The position numbers and the translations under genes were made by a program. This document shows positions 16,118 through 24,643 of a stretch of DNA of 26,699 bases, in pieces; positions within the stretch are counted from its first letter, which is position 1; every line of letters begins with the position of its first letter. Origin of the DNA: Solibacillus silvestris_B (GTDB taxonomy: Bacteria; Bacillota; Bacilli; Bacillales_A; Planococcaceae); contig NZ_JBQCJW010000040.1 in assembly GCF_051967575.1 (NCBI RefSeq), positions 1 to 26,699 of the forward strand, read 5' to 3'. A model generated the notes under the pieces. It did not search any database, was not told the origin of the DNA, and was given only the letters and a program-made list of their open reading frames with translations.

Positions 16118-19100
16118 TTATAAATAATTGATTGCGATTAACGCGTCGTAAAATAACTTCGCAAATTCACCGCGCGATAATGATTGTGTCGGATTAAACG
16201 AACCTGTCCCATCGACAACGCCGAACAACTCCAAAATGGCGATGCTTTGACGCGCTTCAAATGATAAATCCGCAATATCACGGTAGTTTGACTGTAATTC
16301 ATTGTACACTTTCGACAGGTCCTGGTTTAAATAGCGGTACATATTCGCAATAATAATCGCCGCTTCCTGCTTTGTCATTGTACTAGTTGCATTGAAGCGC
16401 GAAGATGTAGCGCCGCTCATAATGCCCGCCTCCAATAAGCCTTGCGCACGCTGCAACTGCTGCCCATTTTCTATATCCAAATAGGCTGATTTTGCATTGC
16501 TGGATATATCGAGCGCCGAAGCTATCATCGTCGCTACATCAAGCTTGTTCACTTGCTTATAGCTTTGGCTGAGACGCCCTGCCCCTGTCGTGCTAAATGT
16601 TATTCCACGCTTTGCCAGCTCGCGGATTGCCTCGCCCTGTGCATTGCCTGGTATATCCGTGTACAATACATTGCTCGTCGCTGCTTTAAATGTGCCGCTT
16701 GTCGTTGTCCGAATAATAAAATTCGAGCCATCGACTTTAAAGGATGCAGGCGATGAGCCAAGTGATGTAACACGCTCAATAATTTGAGAGGCATTCGCAT
16801 TGAATGAACTGATTGGAACATGAATTTCCACTGTGCTTGAGAAGGCTTTTGCGTTATTGCCTTCTGTAAATTGTATGTTAAGCTGCTGATTCTCCATATT
16901 TACAGACACCCCGACTGTCGCTGTGGATGCTTGGATTTCAGATCTCGGAATAATAATCTCAATATTTCCGGCTTTCAAGCGCATATTACGATCCGCTATA
17001 TTGCTCACTTGGGCAGCTGTAATTTGTGTTGTATAGCGTCCGTTTTGATAGGTCATCGTTTCATATTGTGACCATGTAGCTGTCTTTGGAATGGTTTCAG
17101 CCACTGAACCTGGCGACTGTGCACTCGTTGAATCGTCCGGGATGTAGAGCGGGTCGTATGTCGGCTTTTCAACCGCTATCGCTCCTGGTTTCACCGCATT
17201 GACATATTCCGGATAATACGTAAATACAAGCTCCAAATATTGCGGGTCATTCCACATCGTTTCAAGACGGACAAGCTTTTCCAATGTAGTGACATGCCTT
17301 TTCGCTTCCGCTGACAACTTATTGTACAGCGAACGCGCCTTGGCAATTTCCTGCATGGACGAATTACGGTTAATAGTGTTCATGTGCAGATCGAATGCAT
17401 TTGCATCAAGCTTAGCCTGTTTGACAACTGTATTTTGATAAATAATATAATTTTCGGCATCGACTAAAATATGCAAGTTTGTCACGAAAGTTTTCGCAAG
17501 CTCGCTTAACGCATTGTACGCCATACGAATACTTTTGATTTGAGCTTCTGTATATTTTGTTTTATCAATGCGATTAATGCGATCCATCACCGTTTTCGCT
17601 TCTTTTTCGGCTTGTTCTGTTTGGGTTGCCAGCAATGACTCGAAATACTCAAGATTTTGCAATACACGTTCATTTACTAGCTTTTTCGCTTCTTCAGTCA
17701 ATGCTTCATACGCATCGCGGGCCGCCTTGATCTCTGCCGGTGTCGACTCATTGTTCAGAACTTGAATCATTTCCATTACTTTTTCAGCGGCAGTTCGATT
17801 TGCCAATTCCGTCTCTAGACCATCCAAAGCCTCTAAAAGCAGCTCCAGCTTGCCATAATTATTAACTCGTTGCTGCTGGTCTTGGGAAAGGTTATTATAG
17901 GCCTCCTGAACTTTCTCAATTTCTTCTCTTGATGAGTTTGCATTTAATGCCTCGATTGCTTTGTTGACGTCTTCAATCGCTTTTTCGTATGCTTCAACCT
18001 CAGCCTTTACCTTAGCCCATATTGTTAATAAATGGTCTCTGTTCGTAACATTAGCCTGTAAAGCTCGATCTAACAATTCATATTGCTCTTTAACTTTAAT
18101 AATATCTGCCAGCTCTGACTGTTCGCTTAATGTGGCAATATCAGCAATTAATTTATCGACTATGGATTGGTTCGTTTCATTTTGCAATCGCTGCTCTTGA
18201 GCATTCAAAATTTGCTCTTCCACAGTGAAGAATTTTTTCAGCGCATTGTCCAGTGCATTATAGCGCACTCTTAAATCCGCTATTGCTGTAGCTGATGAGT
18301 CGTCAGTTAAATCATTCATCTCAGCTTTCAAAGCTTTTGCCCCATCAACCTTTTCTGCTAAGCTTTTCAACAATGCATAGTTTTCCTTTGCTTTGGCAGA
18401 CAGCAAGTCCAGCACGCGCTCCTCTCCTCCAAGAGTTAGGTCGCTTTCAATTTCTATAATAGCCGTATCCGCTGTAGATAGCGTCGATGTAATCCCATCC
18501 AATGCAGTCAAGCTTGCAAGTGTAAATTGTGATAGTAGCAAATCCAATTCCTGTAATTTCACATTGCTTGTCAATGTATCGATACGTTGCAGAATTTTAT
18601 CCAGCAAACCCTTCTCAGCCGTTAGTTCGGCTACTTGGGCTGGCTTCAATTTGCCATATTGCTGCTGTGCTGCCTTCATCTTTGCAATCAGCTCAGCCGT
18701 CAAGCTAATCGTGTCAACATTCGCCGCTGTAATAATAGACATCGTTTCTTTAAATGCTGCTACCTCTTGCTTCAACGTATTATATAACGCTAACTTTTGG
18801 GTTACGGCAGATGCCTGCGAGCTAATCAGTTTCTTTTGACTTGCTACAAAATCATTTTGCCTCAATACTAGCGAATCCATTAACGTAAAGAAGTCGGCTG
18901 AATTTTCATCGATGATTTTCACTTCATTCATAAAGTTTTCCGCCACTTTGCGCAATTGTGCGGCTGTTTGGCGATAACCATCGAATTCTAATTTGTTTTT
19001 AAACACTTCGCGAATCGATGGCAGTAAACTATCGTATTCTTTCAGCAGGTTTTCAATGAACGGAATAAAATCCTCATACTGGTTAAACAGATTTTTGTCT

Positions 19101-20830
19101 TGTTCATTTGCTATGTCTTGAATCCTGTTATCCAACTCTTCACTCAGCTTTTTTGCTGCGTTAATCTTATCAACGGCCGCTTTCAGAATGGAGTAGTTAT
19201 AAATAGCGCTCTGATTTCCATATGCATTGGCAGACTTATATGCACTTTCTACATCGTTAACATAATTATCATTCAACGGGTCCAATGCATTTATTTTATC
19301 AATAATTTCTTTTAATTTTACTTCCGTGCCCAGCCCCGCTTCAAATTCCAATAGCTTATTGTAAGCTGCCGGCGTAACGTATTTTTTTTGTTCCTCCGTT
19401 AAAGCCATATACAATATACGCGCTTTTTTAACATCCTCTTTAAATGTTGATTTGTTTTTATCGATGGCCTCGATCGCATCGACTACTTTTCCGGCTAATT
19501 CAATATCCAATGCTACTAAACTGTTTAAAGGCAGAAAATCTTCATCTCCACCTTTAATTTTATAAATTAGAGATGCGCCGCTTAATGCAATCGACTCAAT
19601 TTGCTCTTTCACTAAAAGAGTCGGTTCTTCATTGCCGTTTAAATTATAGCGGTATAAATATTTGCCTCGACTGTCATTAATGAAGTACAAATATTCGCCA
19701 ACAACTGTCGCCGTGTCTCCCGATGTTTGCTTATAGTACACCATTCTTCCTGTACCAGTTGAAGCATTGGCTTTAGATATAGGCAGCTTTGAACTAGCTA
19801 ACGTATTCAAAGCTAATTTATAAATTTCGCCATTTGATTCCGTGTCCGCATAATAGATTGCATCACTGGATTGGGCCAGATTATCAGCTGTTTTAAAATA
19901 ATTATAGTTCGTACTTGTGATGGCACTATTATGTGCGGTTGTGCTAATAATACGTCGTTCATTTTCTGTGTATGTTAAAAAATATCGGTAATTAATCGTT
20001 TGATTCCCTTTTTCGGCTGGGTCATTTCCTGCCGCGTCCAAATGGTACCATTCATTGCCGATTTTAACGATATTCCATGAACGATATTCGCCATTTGCAA
20101 TGCCGTACACATATTCTACCGGAAAAGCCGGATCCATTTTTTTCAGCAATACATATGTCCAAAATGCATATGAATGCGAAGAGCCTCCACTGCTGAATAT
20201 AGTGCTGAAGCTATGATTATTTGCCGAATAATGGGCATTTTTTATGATGTAGTCATGTACTGCTTTTACCCGCTGAATCGGTTCCGTCCCAAGGCTAGTA
20301 ACGGTATGGTCATTTTTTGCATTTTCCAAATCTGCCTTCGTTCCAAAATAACTTACCGAAAACTCCAGCTTAACAAATGATACTTTCCCGTCTGCCAATG
20401 TTTCCGTTGCTTTTACACGCATATTGTTGAACATTCCGTAAAGCTCTGTAGTATCAAAGGCTGTTGCCGTGTCTGCCGAAGCTGGTGTTACATTATCCTG
20501 CTTATTTAAATTTCTTTTAATATCGCTAAGCGTTCCCTCGATTATCTCTTTATAGTTCCCTGCATCTGTCCCTGAATATGTAATGGTGAAGCCCTTCGTA
20601 AAGTTGGCTAATTCAAAATGGATTTGGGCTTCCAAATCTCCCTTTGCAGCTAATGCTACACTTCTTGTGCTTTGCTCGTTTGTAAACGTCGTGTTTCCAA
20701 TAAAATCATTTTTTATTTCAAAAGTTGCAGTTTTTGTCGCTTCATTGTCAGCCGCAAACGCCCCGTCCGCAAAAATTACACTCGCCGGGATTGCTGCTAA
20801 TGCCGCCAGCATTTTCTTCGATTGGTGCAT
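16118..20830 (-). CDS. Giant SLH-anchored surface protein with degenerate transglutaminase domain
   Basis: About 1570 residues. A Sec signal peptide (1-26, cleavage after AFA) is followed by a transglutaminase-like region (about 180-290). Its catalytic Cys position is Ser (S218 in GGSSHSYAFW) and its His position is Arg (R250 in YRSWNIVKI), while the Asp remains (D265 in WYHLDAA). A beta-rich segment (about 320-440) is followed by roughly 800 residues of helical modules with the recurring pattern YNxLxxExKxxV, for example ALTEEQKKYVT and KLSAEAKRHVT. A pre-SLH beta domain leads into three C-terminal SLH domains (about 1390-1442, 1449-1502, 1515-1570; the last ends FNPTQSLSRGEFAKLFYDAL), which bind pyruvylated secondary cell-wall polymer. 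I chose ATG at 20830 because AAGGGGA lies 10-11 nt upstream; GTG at 20839 is only about 2 nt from it. Function is probably structural or adhesive. Confidence 0.88.
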   Translation of the reverse strand: MHQSKKMLAALAAIPASVIFADGAFAADNEATKTATFEIKNDFIGNTTFTNEQSTRSVALAAKGDLEAQIHFELANFTKGFTITYSGTDAGNYKEIIEGTLSDIKRNLNKQDNVTPASADTATAFDTTELYGMFNNMRVKATETLADGKVSFVKLEFSVSYFGTKADLENAKNDHTVTSLGTEPIQRVKAVHDYIIKNAHYSANNHSFSTIFSSGGSSHSYAFWTYVLLKKMDPAFPVEYVYGIANGEYRSWNIVKIGNEWYHLDAAGNDPAEKGNQTINYRYFLTYTENERRIISTTAHNSAITSTNYNYFKTADNLAQSSDAIYYADTESNGEIYKLALNTLASSKLPISKANASTGTGRMVYYKQTSGDTATVVGEYLYFINDSRGKYLYRYNLNGNEEPTLLVKEQIESIALSGASLIYKIKGGDEDFLPLNSLVALDIELAGKVVDAIEAIDKNKSTFKEDVKKARILYMALTEEQKKYVTPAAYNKLLEFEAGLGTEVKLKEIIDKINALDPLNDNYVNDVESAYKSANAYGNQSAIYNYSILKAAVDKINAAKKLSEELDNRIQDIANEQDKNLFNQYEDFIPFIENLLKEYDSLLPSIREVFKNKLEFDGYRQTAAQLRKVAENFMNEVKIIDENSADFFTLMDSLVLRQNDFVASQKKLISSQASAVTQKLALYNTLKQEVAAFKETMSIITAANVDTISLTAELIAKMKAAQQQYGKLKPAQVAELTAEKGLLDKILQRIDTLTSNVKLQELDLLLSQFTLASLTALDGITSTLSTADTAIIEIESDLTLGGEERVLDLLSAKAKENYALLKSLAEKVDGAKALKAEMNDLTDDSSATAIADLRVRYNALDNALKKFFTVEEQILNAQEQRLQNETNQSIVDKLIADIATLSEQSELADIIKVKEQYELLDRALQANVTNRDHLLTIWAKVKAEVEAYEKAIEDVNKAIEALNANSSREEIEKVQEAYNNLSQDQQQRVNNYGKLELLLEALDGLETELANRTAAEKVMEMIQVLNNESTPAEIKAARDAYEALTEEAKKLVNERVLQNLEYFESLLATQTEQAEKEAKTVMDRINRIDKTKYTEAQIKSIRMAYNALSELAKTFVTNLHILVDAENYIIYQNTVVKQAKLDANAFDLHMNTINRNSSMQEIAKARSLYNKLSAEAKRHVTTLEKLVRLETMWNDPQYLELVFTYYPEYVNAVKPGAIAVEKPTYDPLYIPDDSTSAQSPGSVAETIPKTATWSQYETMTYQNGRYTTQITAAQVSNIADRNMRLKAGNIEIIIPRSEIQASTATVGVSVNMENQQLNIQFTEGNNAKAFSSTVEIHVPISSFNANASQIIERVTSLGSSPASFKVDGSNFIIRTTTSGTFKAATSNVLYTDIPGNAQGEAIRELAKRGITFSTTGAGRLSQSYKQVNKLDVATMIASALDISSNAKSAYLDIENGQQLQRAQGLLEAGIMSGATSSRFNATSTMTKQEAAIIIANMYRYLNQDLSKVYNELQSNYRDIADLSFEARQSIAILELFGVVDGTGSFNPTQSLSRGEFAKLFYDALIAINYL

Positions 20831-20998
20831 GTATGACACTTCCCCTTCTCACTTCTATTTATATACAAAAATACATTACTTTTTATATCGGTCCATATAC
20901 CATATTTTAGAACATAAATAGGGATTCGACTATAAAAAAAGAAGGAGGCGCCAAAACAGGGGGGGCAAATTCCAGATTAGTAAACTCTCTCTATAGAT

Positions 20999-21027
20999 TT
21001 GCATGAGCAGTACGGACATGCTACAGT
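20999..21027 (+). promoter_or_regulatory. Weak candidate promoter for the 353-residue SLH protein
   Basis: TTGCAT (20999-21004) and TACAGT (21022-21027) are separated by 17 nt, about 37 nt before the start codon. Both boxes are only partial matches. Inside lies a 5-bp inverted repeat, GCATG (21001-21005) and CATGC (21017-21021). Confidence 0.3.
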
Positions 21028-21063
21028 CAAATTAATCCAATTTTAAAAGAAGGAGGCACTTTT

Positions 21064-22125
21064 ATGAAACGCTTCTGTATGACGCTTATTTGTATGATTG
21101 TTGTGCTGTCTTGTTTTACCTTTGCATCCAAAACAGAGGCAGCTAAGCAGATTTTTAAAGATGTGCCGACAGATCATTATGCGTATGATGCGATTAAATG
21201 GGCATATGATTTTAATATTATCAATGGCTATGCAAACGGTACTTTCCGCCCAAACCAGCCTGTCACAGAGCAGCAGTTCGCGCAAATTCTGGTGAGCTAT
21301 TTTGATTTGGAGCCTGTTACAGAGGAACTGAAAAAATTCACGCCGAACGAAATCCCGTCCGATTCGAATTACAACACACTTGCGGCATATCGCGTGCCTT
21401 TGAACGGCTATTTCCAGAATAATATCCGGGGAGCCGCAGTAAAGCGAGGGACTGTTGCACAGGCGATTGCTTATGTCATGGATGGGCAAACGACTTTAAA
21501 TAGCGCCATCCAATTTTTGCTGAATCATGATATTTCAAACGGGCAAAATCCGAAATACGAGCAAACAAACTTGCAGCGCTTTTTCGGCGCGTCCAATAAT
21601 TTAACGCGTTCTCAGCTCGTGTCGTTATTTTATAAAATGCAAAGTAAAAGCTTCTTCTACCGTTCAGATATAGCGGAAGAAAGCTATGCCGATACGAATC
21701 CGCTTTATCAGCGTGCCAACTCCGCGCGTAATATGCTCGATGCCTCATTGCGGAAAGGGTCAAACTGGACGCCTGCCGCAGACAAAAAACCAAGCAAAAC
21801 TTGGGATGGCGAGTATACGTACTTTTACAATTACGGAAAAGGTGATCTTGATTCGAAAGGCCGTGTGCTAACGATTTCCAATAGCACAAAAACCGGCTTT
21901 CATGTGACGTATTATACGTACGACGGCTGGGCATCGGGAACAATAGAAGGTTCGGTGGCATTCACATCCGATACAAAAGCGCGCATGTCAAAAACAGCGG
22001 ATGGCGATCGATGTGTTATTGAATTCGAACGGCTTAATAATAAAACTATTAAAACAGTTGAGTTTTATTGTGATGCCGGCCGTGACCAAGGAACGACCTA
22101 TAATGGAACATTGACATTGGAGTAA
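21064..22125 (+). CDS. SLH-domain surface protein with an unrecognised C-terminal domain
   Basis: 353 residues. The signal peptide (1-27) ends TEAA. SLH domain 1 is clear (about 29-82; FKDVPTDHYAYDAIKWAY and GYANGTFRPNQPVTEQQFA). Domains 2 (about 95-140) and 3 (about 145-192; ISNGQ and NNLTRSQLVSLFYKM) are more diverged. A linker is followed by a roughly 108-residue beta-rich domain (246-353) starting WDGEYTYFYNY and holding the protein's only two mature cysteines outside the signal peptide (C317, C336), which could form a disulfide. I do not recognise this domain; it looks like a small beta-barrel sensor or binding module. AAGGAGG lies 7 nt before the ATG and a strong terminator follows. It is divergent from the giant SLH protein, so it is probably co-displayed on the cell wall. 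Confidence 0.87.
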   Translation: MKRFCMTLICMIVVLSCFTFASKTEAAKQIFKDVPTDHYAYDAIKWAYDFNIINGYANGTFRPNQPVTEQQFAQILVSYFDLEPVTEELKKFTPNEIPSDSNYNTLAAYRVPLNGYFQNNIRGAAVKRGTVAQAIAYVMDGQTTLNSAIQFLLNHDISNGQNPKYEQTNLQRFFGASNNLTRSQLVSLFYKMQSKSFFYRSDIAEESYADTNPLYQRANSARNMLDASLRKGSNWTPAADKKPSKTWDGEYTYFYNYGKGDLDSKGRVLTISNSTKTGFHVTYYTYDGWASGTIEGSVAFTSDTKARMSKTADGDRCVIEFERLNNKTIKTVEFYCDAGRDQGTTYNGTLTLE

Positions 22126-22127
22126 AA

Positions 22128-22166
22128 AGAAAAGGTTCTTGCTAATATGCGGCAGGAACCTTTTCT
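22128..22166 (+). terminator. Rho-independent terminator after the 353-residue SLH gene
   Basis: AGAAAAGGTTCTTGC (22128-22142) pairs with GCAGGAACCTTTTCT (22152-22166), a 15-bp stem with one G-U type mismatch, starting 2 nt after the stop codon and running into a T-rich tail. The A/T ends of the stem supply the U-tract. Confidence 0.88.
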
Positions 22167-22336
22167 ATTCTGTACTATTTCAATATCAACAAGCTTCATT
22201 CCGTAGTTTGCCATTTAATAAGGAACTTAGAAATCCGAATGAATATATCCCGTAAAATATTTATAAAAAATTTTGAAACTAATTTGCAAAAAATCCGTCT
22301 GTACGATAATTCCAACATAAAGAGAGGGTTTTAAAT

Positions 22337-24490
22337 ATGAAAAAACTAGTTGTAACGGTAGCACTGTTGCTCATTTCTATTATCGGATTTGGCAGCTTTA
22401 CTTCAGCGGCGTCTCAACAGACGTACAAAAATCTCACATATGAAATCTTCATCGCTAATAATGGGAAAAAGGAGGTGCGAATCCTTGGCTCCTCTGCACC
22501 GAAAAACTTAGTCATCCCAGAAACAATTGCGGGCTATCCTGTTACGGAAATTGCCAATATGGCATTTGCGATCGATATAGAATGGTTTAATTTTGATAAC
22601 CCGAATTATGAAGAGAAAATCGTCCATGCTGTTAGTTTTCCGAAAACGTTAAAACGTATTGGTGATGGCGCATTTGCATACAACAGAATTCAAAACGTGA
22701 CATTGCCTAATGGACTTGAAGAGATCGGGGCAGAAGCTTTTTTAGGTAATGCCATTTCATCTTTAACTGTTCCGGATTCAGTCACAACAATCGGCGCATC
22801 GATCGTTAACGCCCCTTATGACAGTAGTAAAATGGAGTTGACATTACCAGACCATTTACAAAGCAATCATGATCATCAATATGAAAATTTATATTACGCA
22901 ATTTTCGAACATAACGGCCAAAAGGAAATTAAAATTACGGGCTTTGATGAAAACGCAGCAAATACATCGTTCAATATACCAGCAGCGATTAACGGCATTC
23001 CCGTTACAGAAATTGCGCCATTTGCTTTTACAACACAGCATTCAATGATTAAGTCGGAAAACGAAGCAATCAATAAAATTCCGTTTACTGTTACACTGCC
23101 AAATACAATTCGCGTTATCGGCCCATATGCATTTGCAGGGATCAATTACGATAAAAATAAGCCGCTTCAATTACCAGCTCACCTAGAAGTAATCGGCAAC
23201 AATGCTTTTAGCAATAGCGAAGGCGTATTCGGCGGTAAAACACTTGTCTTACCCGAAAATCTGAAAATAATCGGCAATGAAGCATTCAGCATCAATAAAA
23301 TAGCAGGTGTAGCAATCCCTGATTCTGTCACGAAGCTTGGCCGCAAAGCATTTTACTTAAACCGCCTATCCCAGGTGAAGATAGGCAAGGGCATTAAAGA
23401 TATTCCATCATTTGCGTTTGCCAGCAATGCCATTGTAAACCTAACTTTGCCGAATTCACTGCAAACAATCGGGGAATCTGCATTCCAAGTCAATAAGCTG
23501 CCGCGTTTAACATTGCCGAACAGCGTTATGCATGTGGGAGGTAATGCTTTTTCCAGCAATGCCTTAACTTCGGTTACCTTGCCAAATCTATTAAAAACAA
23601 TCTCGCCCTATGCTTTTGCATACAACAATATTACGGCAATTACAATTCCAGACTCTGTCGAAACAATTGAAAACTCTGCATTTAAAATGAATAAACTAAC
23701 AGCGGTAAAATTCCCGGCAACAGTGAAAACAATCGGAGAGGAAGCATTTGCCAACAGCGAATTGACATCGCTGACACTTCCGGCAAACATCGAAAGCATC
23801 CAGTACGGAGCATTTAACGACAATAAATTGACATCTGTTACAATCCCGTCAAAGCTGACGAAAATCGAAAGCTTCGTGTTTGCGGATAATAAGTTAACAA
23901 AAGTGACGATTCCAAAAAACATAAAAATAATCGAACAATATGCATTCGTCAACAATGCTTTAAACTCCGTGTCATTAAAATACGGTTTAACATCAATCGG
24001 CCAGCACGCATTTGATACAAATAAATTAACCGCTATCGCCATTCCTGACAGTGTGACAGCGATGGGACCTTATGTATTTGCTAATAACAAATTACAATCT
24101 GTCCAACTCTCTAAAAATATAAAAGTATTAAAAGAAGGCGCGTTTGCGAACAATGTTCTAAAATCGGTTACCCTTCCTTCTGGCGTGACAACAATCAGCG
24201 GCGGTGCCTTTTTCAACAACAGACTGACACAGCTTACATTGCCTGCAACTGTCCAATCAGTGGAATTTAGTTCAGTACTGATGAATCCACTTAAAACAAT
24301 CACATTAAAAGGAAAGAAAACAACCATCATCAAATCCGCCAATATTAACAAAGCGTCTGCTAAATATGATTTCGGCGTCAATACAAAACCGCTGAACAAT
24401 CTTTATACAACGAGTAAGTATACGAAAGCTTTCGCAAAATGGAATAAGCCGCAAACAAAATCTGTTACGCTTTATGTGAGATGGAAGTAA
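22337..24490 (+). CDS. Secreted BspA-type leucine-rich-repeat protein
   Basis: 717 residues. A signal peptide (1-25, ending FTSAA) is followed by two related opening modules (about 30-80 and 182-235; each reads YxNLxYxIF, then a KE(V/I) strand, then PVTEIAxxAF). LRR_5 repeats follow in the BspA style (IPDSVTxIGxxAFxxNxLTxVTLP). From residue 312 to 641 there are 15 repeats of exactly 22 residues with no insertion or deletion. The C-terminus (YTKAFAKW to VTLYVRWK) resembles the last half of a Listeria-Bacteroides (InlB B-type) repeat. There is no LPXTG motif and no SLH domain, so the protein is released or held by an unknown contact. BspA-like proteins mediate adhesion and protein-protein binding. 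GAGAGGG precedes the ATG. Confidence 0.88.
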   Translation: MKKLVVTVALLLISIIGFGSFTSAASQQTYKNLTYEIFIANNGKKEVRILGSSAPKNLVIPETIAGYPVTEIANMAFAIDIEWFNFDNPNYEEKIVHAVSFPKTLKRIGDGAFAYNRIQNVTLPNGLEEIGAEAFLGNAISSLTVPDSVTTIGASIVNAPYDSSKMELTLPDHLQSNHDHQYENLYYAIFEHNGQKEIKITGFDENAANTSFNIPAAINGIPVTEIAPFAFTTQHSMIKSENEAINKIPFTVTLPNTIRVIGPYAFAGINYDKNKPLQLPAHLEVIGNNAFSNSEGVFGGKTLVLPENLKIIGNEAFSINKIAGVAIPDSVTKLGRKAFYLNRLSQVKIGKGIKDIPSFAFASNAIVNLTLPNSLQTIGESAFQVNKLPRLTLPNSVMHVGGNAFSSNALTSVTLPNLLKTISPYAFAYNNITAITIPDSVETIENSAFKMNKLTAVKFPATVKTIGEEAFANSELTSLTLPANIESIQYGAFNDNKLTSVTIPSKLTKIESFVFADNKLTKVTIPKNIKIIEQYAFVNNALNSVSLKYGLTSIGQHAFDTNKLTAIAIPDSVTAMGPYVFANNKLQSVQLSKNIKVLKEGAFANNVLKSVTLPSGVTTISGGAFFNNRLTQLTLPATVQSVEFSSVLMNPLKTITLKGKKTTIIKSANINKASAKYDFGVNTKPLNNLYTTSKYTKAFAKWNKPQTKSVTLYVRWK
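23270..24259 (+). repeat. Fifteen tandem 66-bp coding repeats in the LRR gene
   Basis: Codons 312-641 form 15 units of 22 codons (990 bp), each beginning with an Ile/Leu/Val/Met codon, then Gly or another small residue, and containing AF (or VF) at unit positions 5-6 and N at position 9. The spacing is exact throughout. Unit DNA has diverged too much for simple slippage copies, so the repeats are old and kept by selection on the protein. Confidence 0.85.
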
Positions 24491-24518
24491 TTTCGGGTAA
24501 TTAGTTATCGTCCAAAAC

Positions 24519-24565
24519 AAAAACAGCTGCCTTTGAAGCACATGCTTTCCAGGCAGCTGTTTTTT
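24519..24565. terminator. Bidirectional terminator between the LRR and MBL genes
   Basis: AAAAACAGCTGCCT (24519-24532) and AGGCAGCTGTTTTT (24551-24564) form a perfect 14-bp stem. The 18-nt loop contains a further small hairpin, AAGC-acat-GCTT. Runs of T follow on both strands. It lies 28 nt past the LRR stop and 79 nt past the MBL stop, and serves convergent genes. Confidence 0.88.
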
Positions 24566-24643
24566 CAATTTTAAGCATAGTGTTTACGGAGCGTTTGATT
24601 GTCGGCACTAAAAGTTGTATACATTTGAGGGCTGTTTTCTTCT

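Noticed and set aside
20837..20839. GTG start for the giant SLH protein
   Set aside because: It is only about 2 nt from the AAGGGGA site. ATG at 20830 has normal spacing and gives a cleaner signal peptide.
21476..21961. 161-codon minus-strand open frame inside the SLH gene
   Set aside because: Antisense to a gene with a signal peptide, SLH domains, ribosome site and terminator; no independent support.
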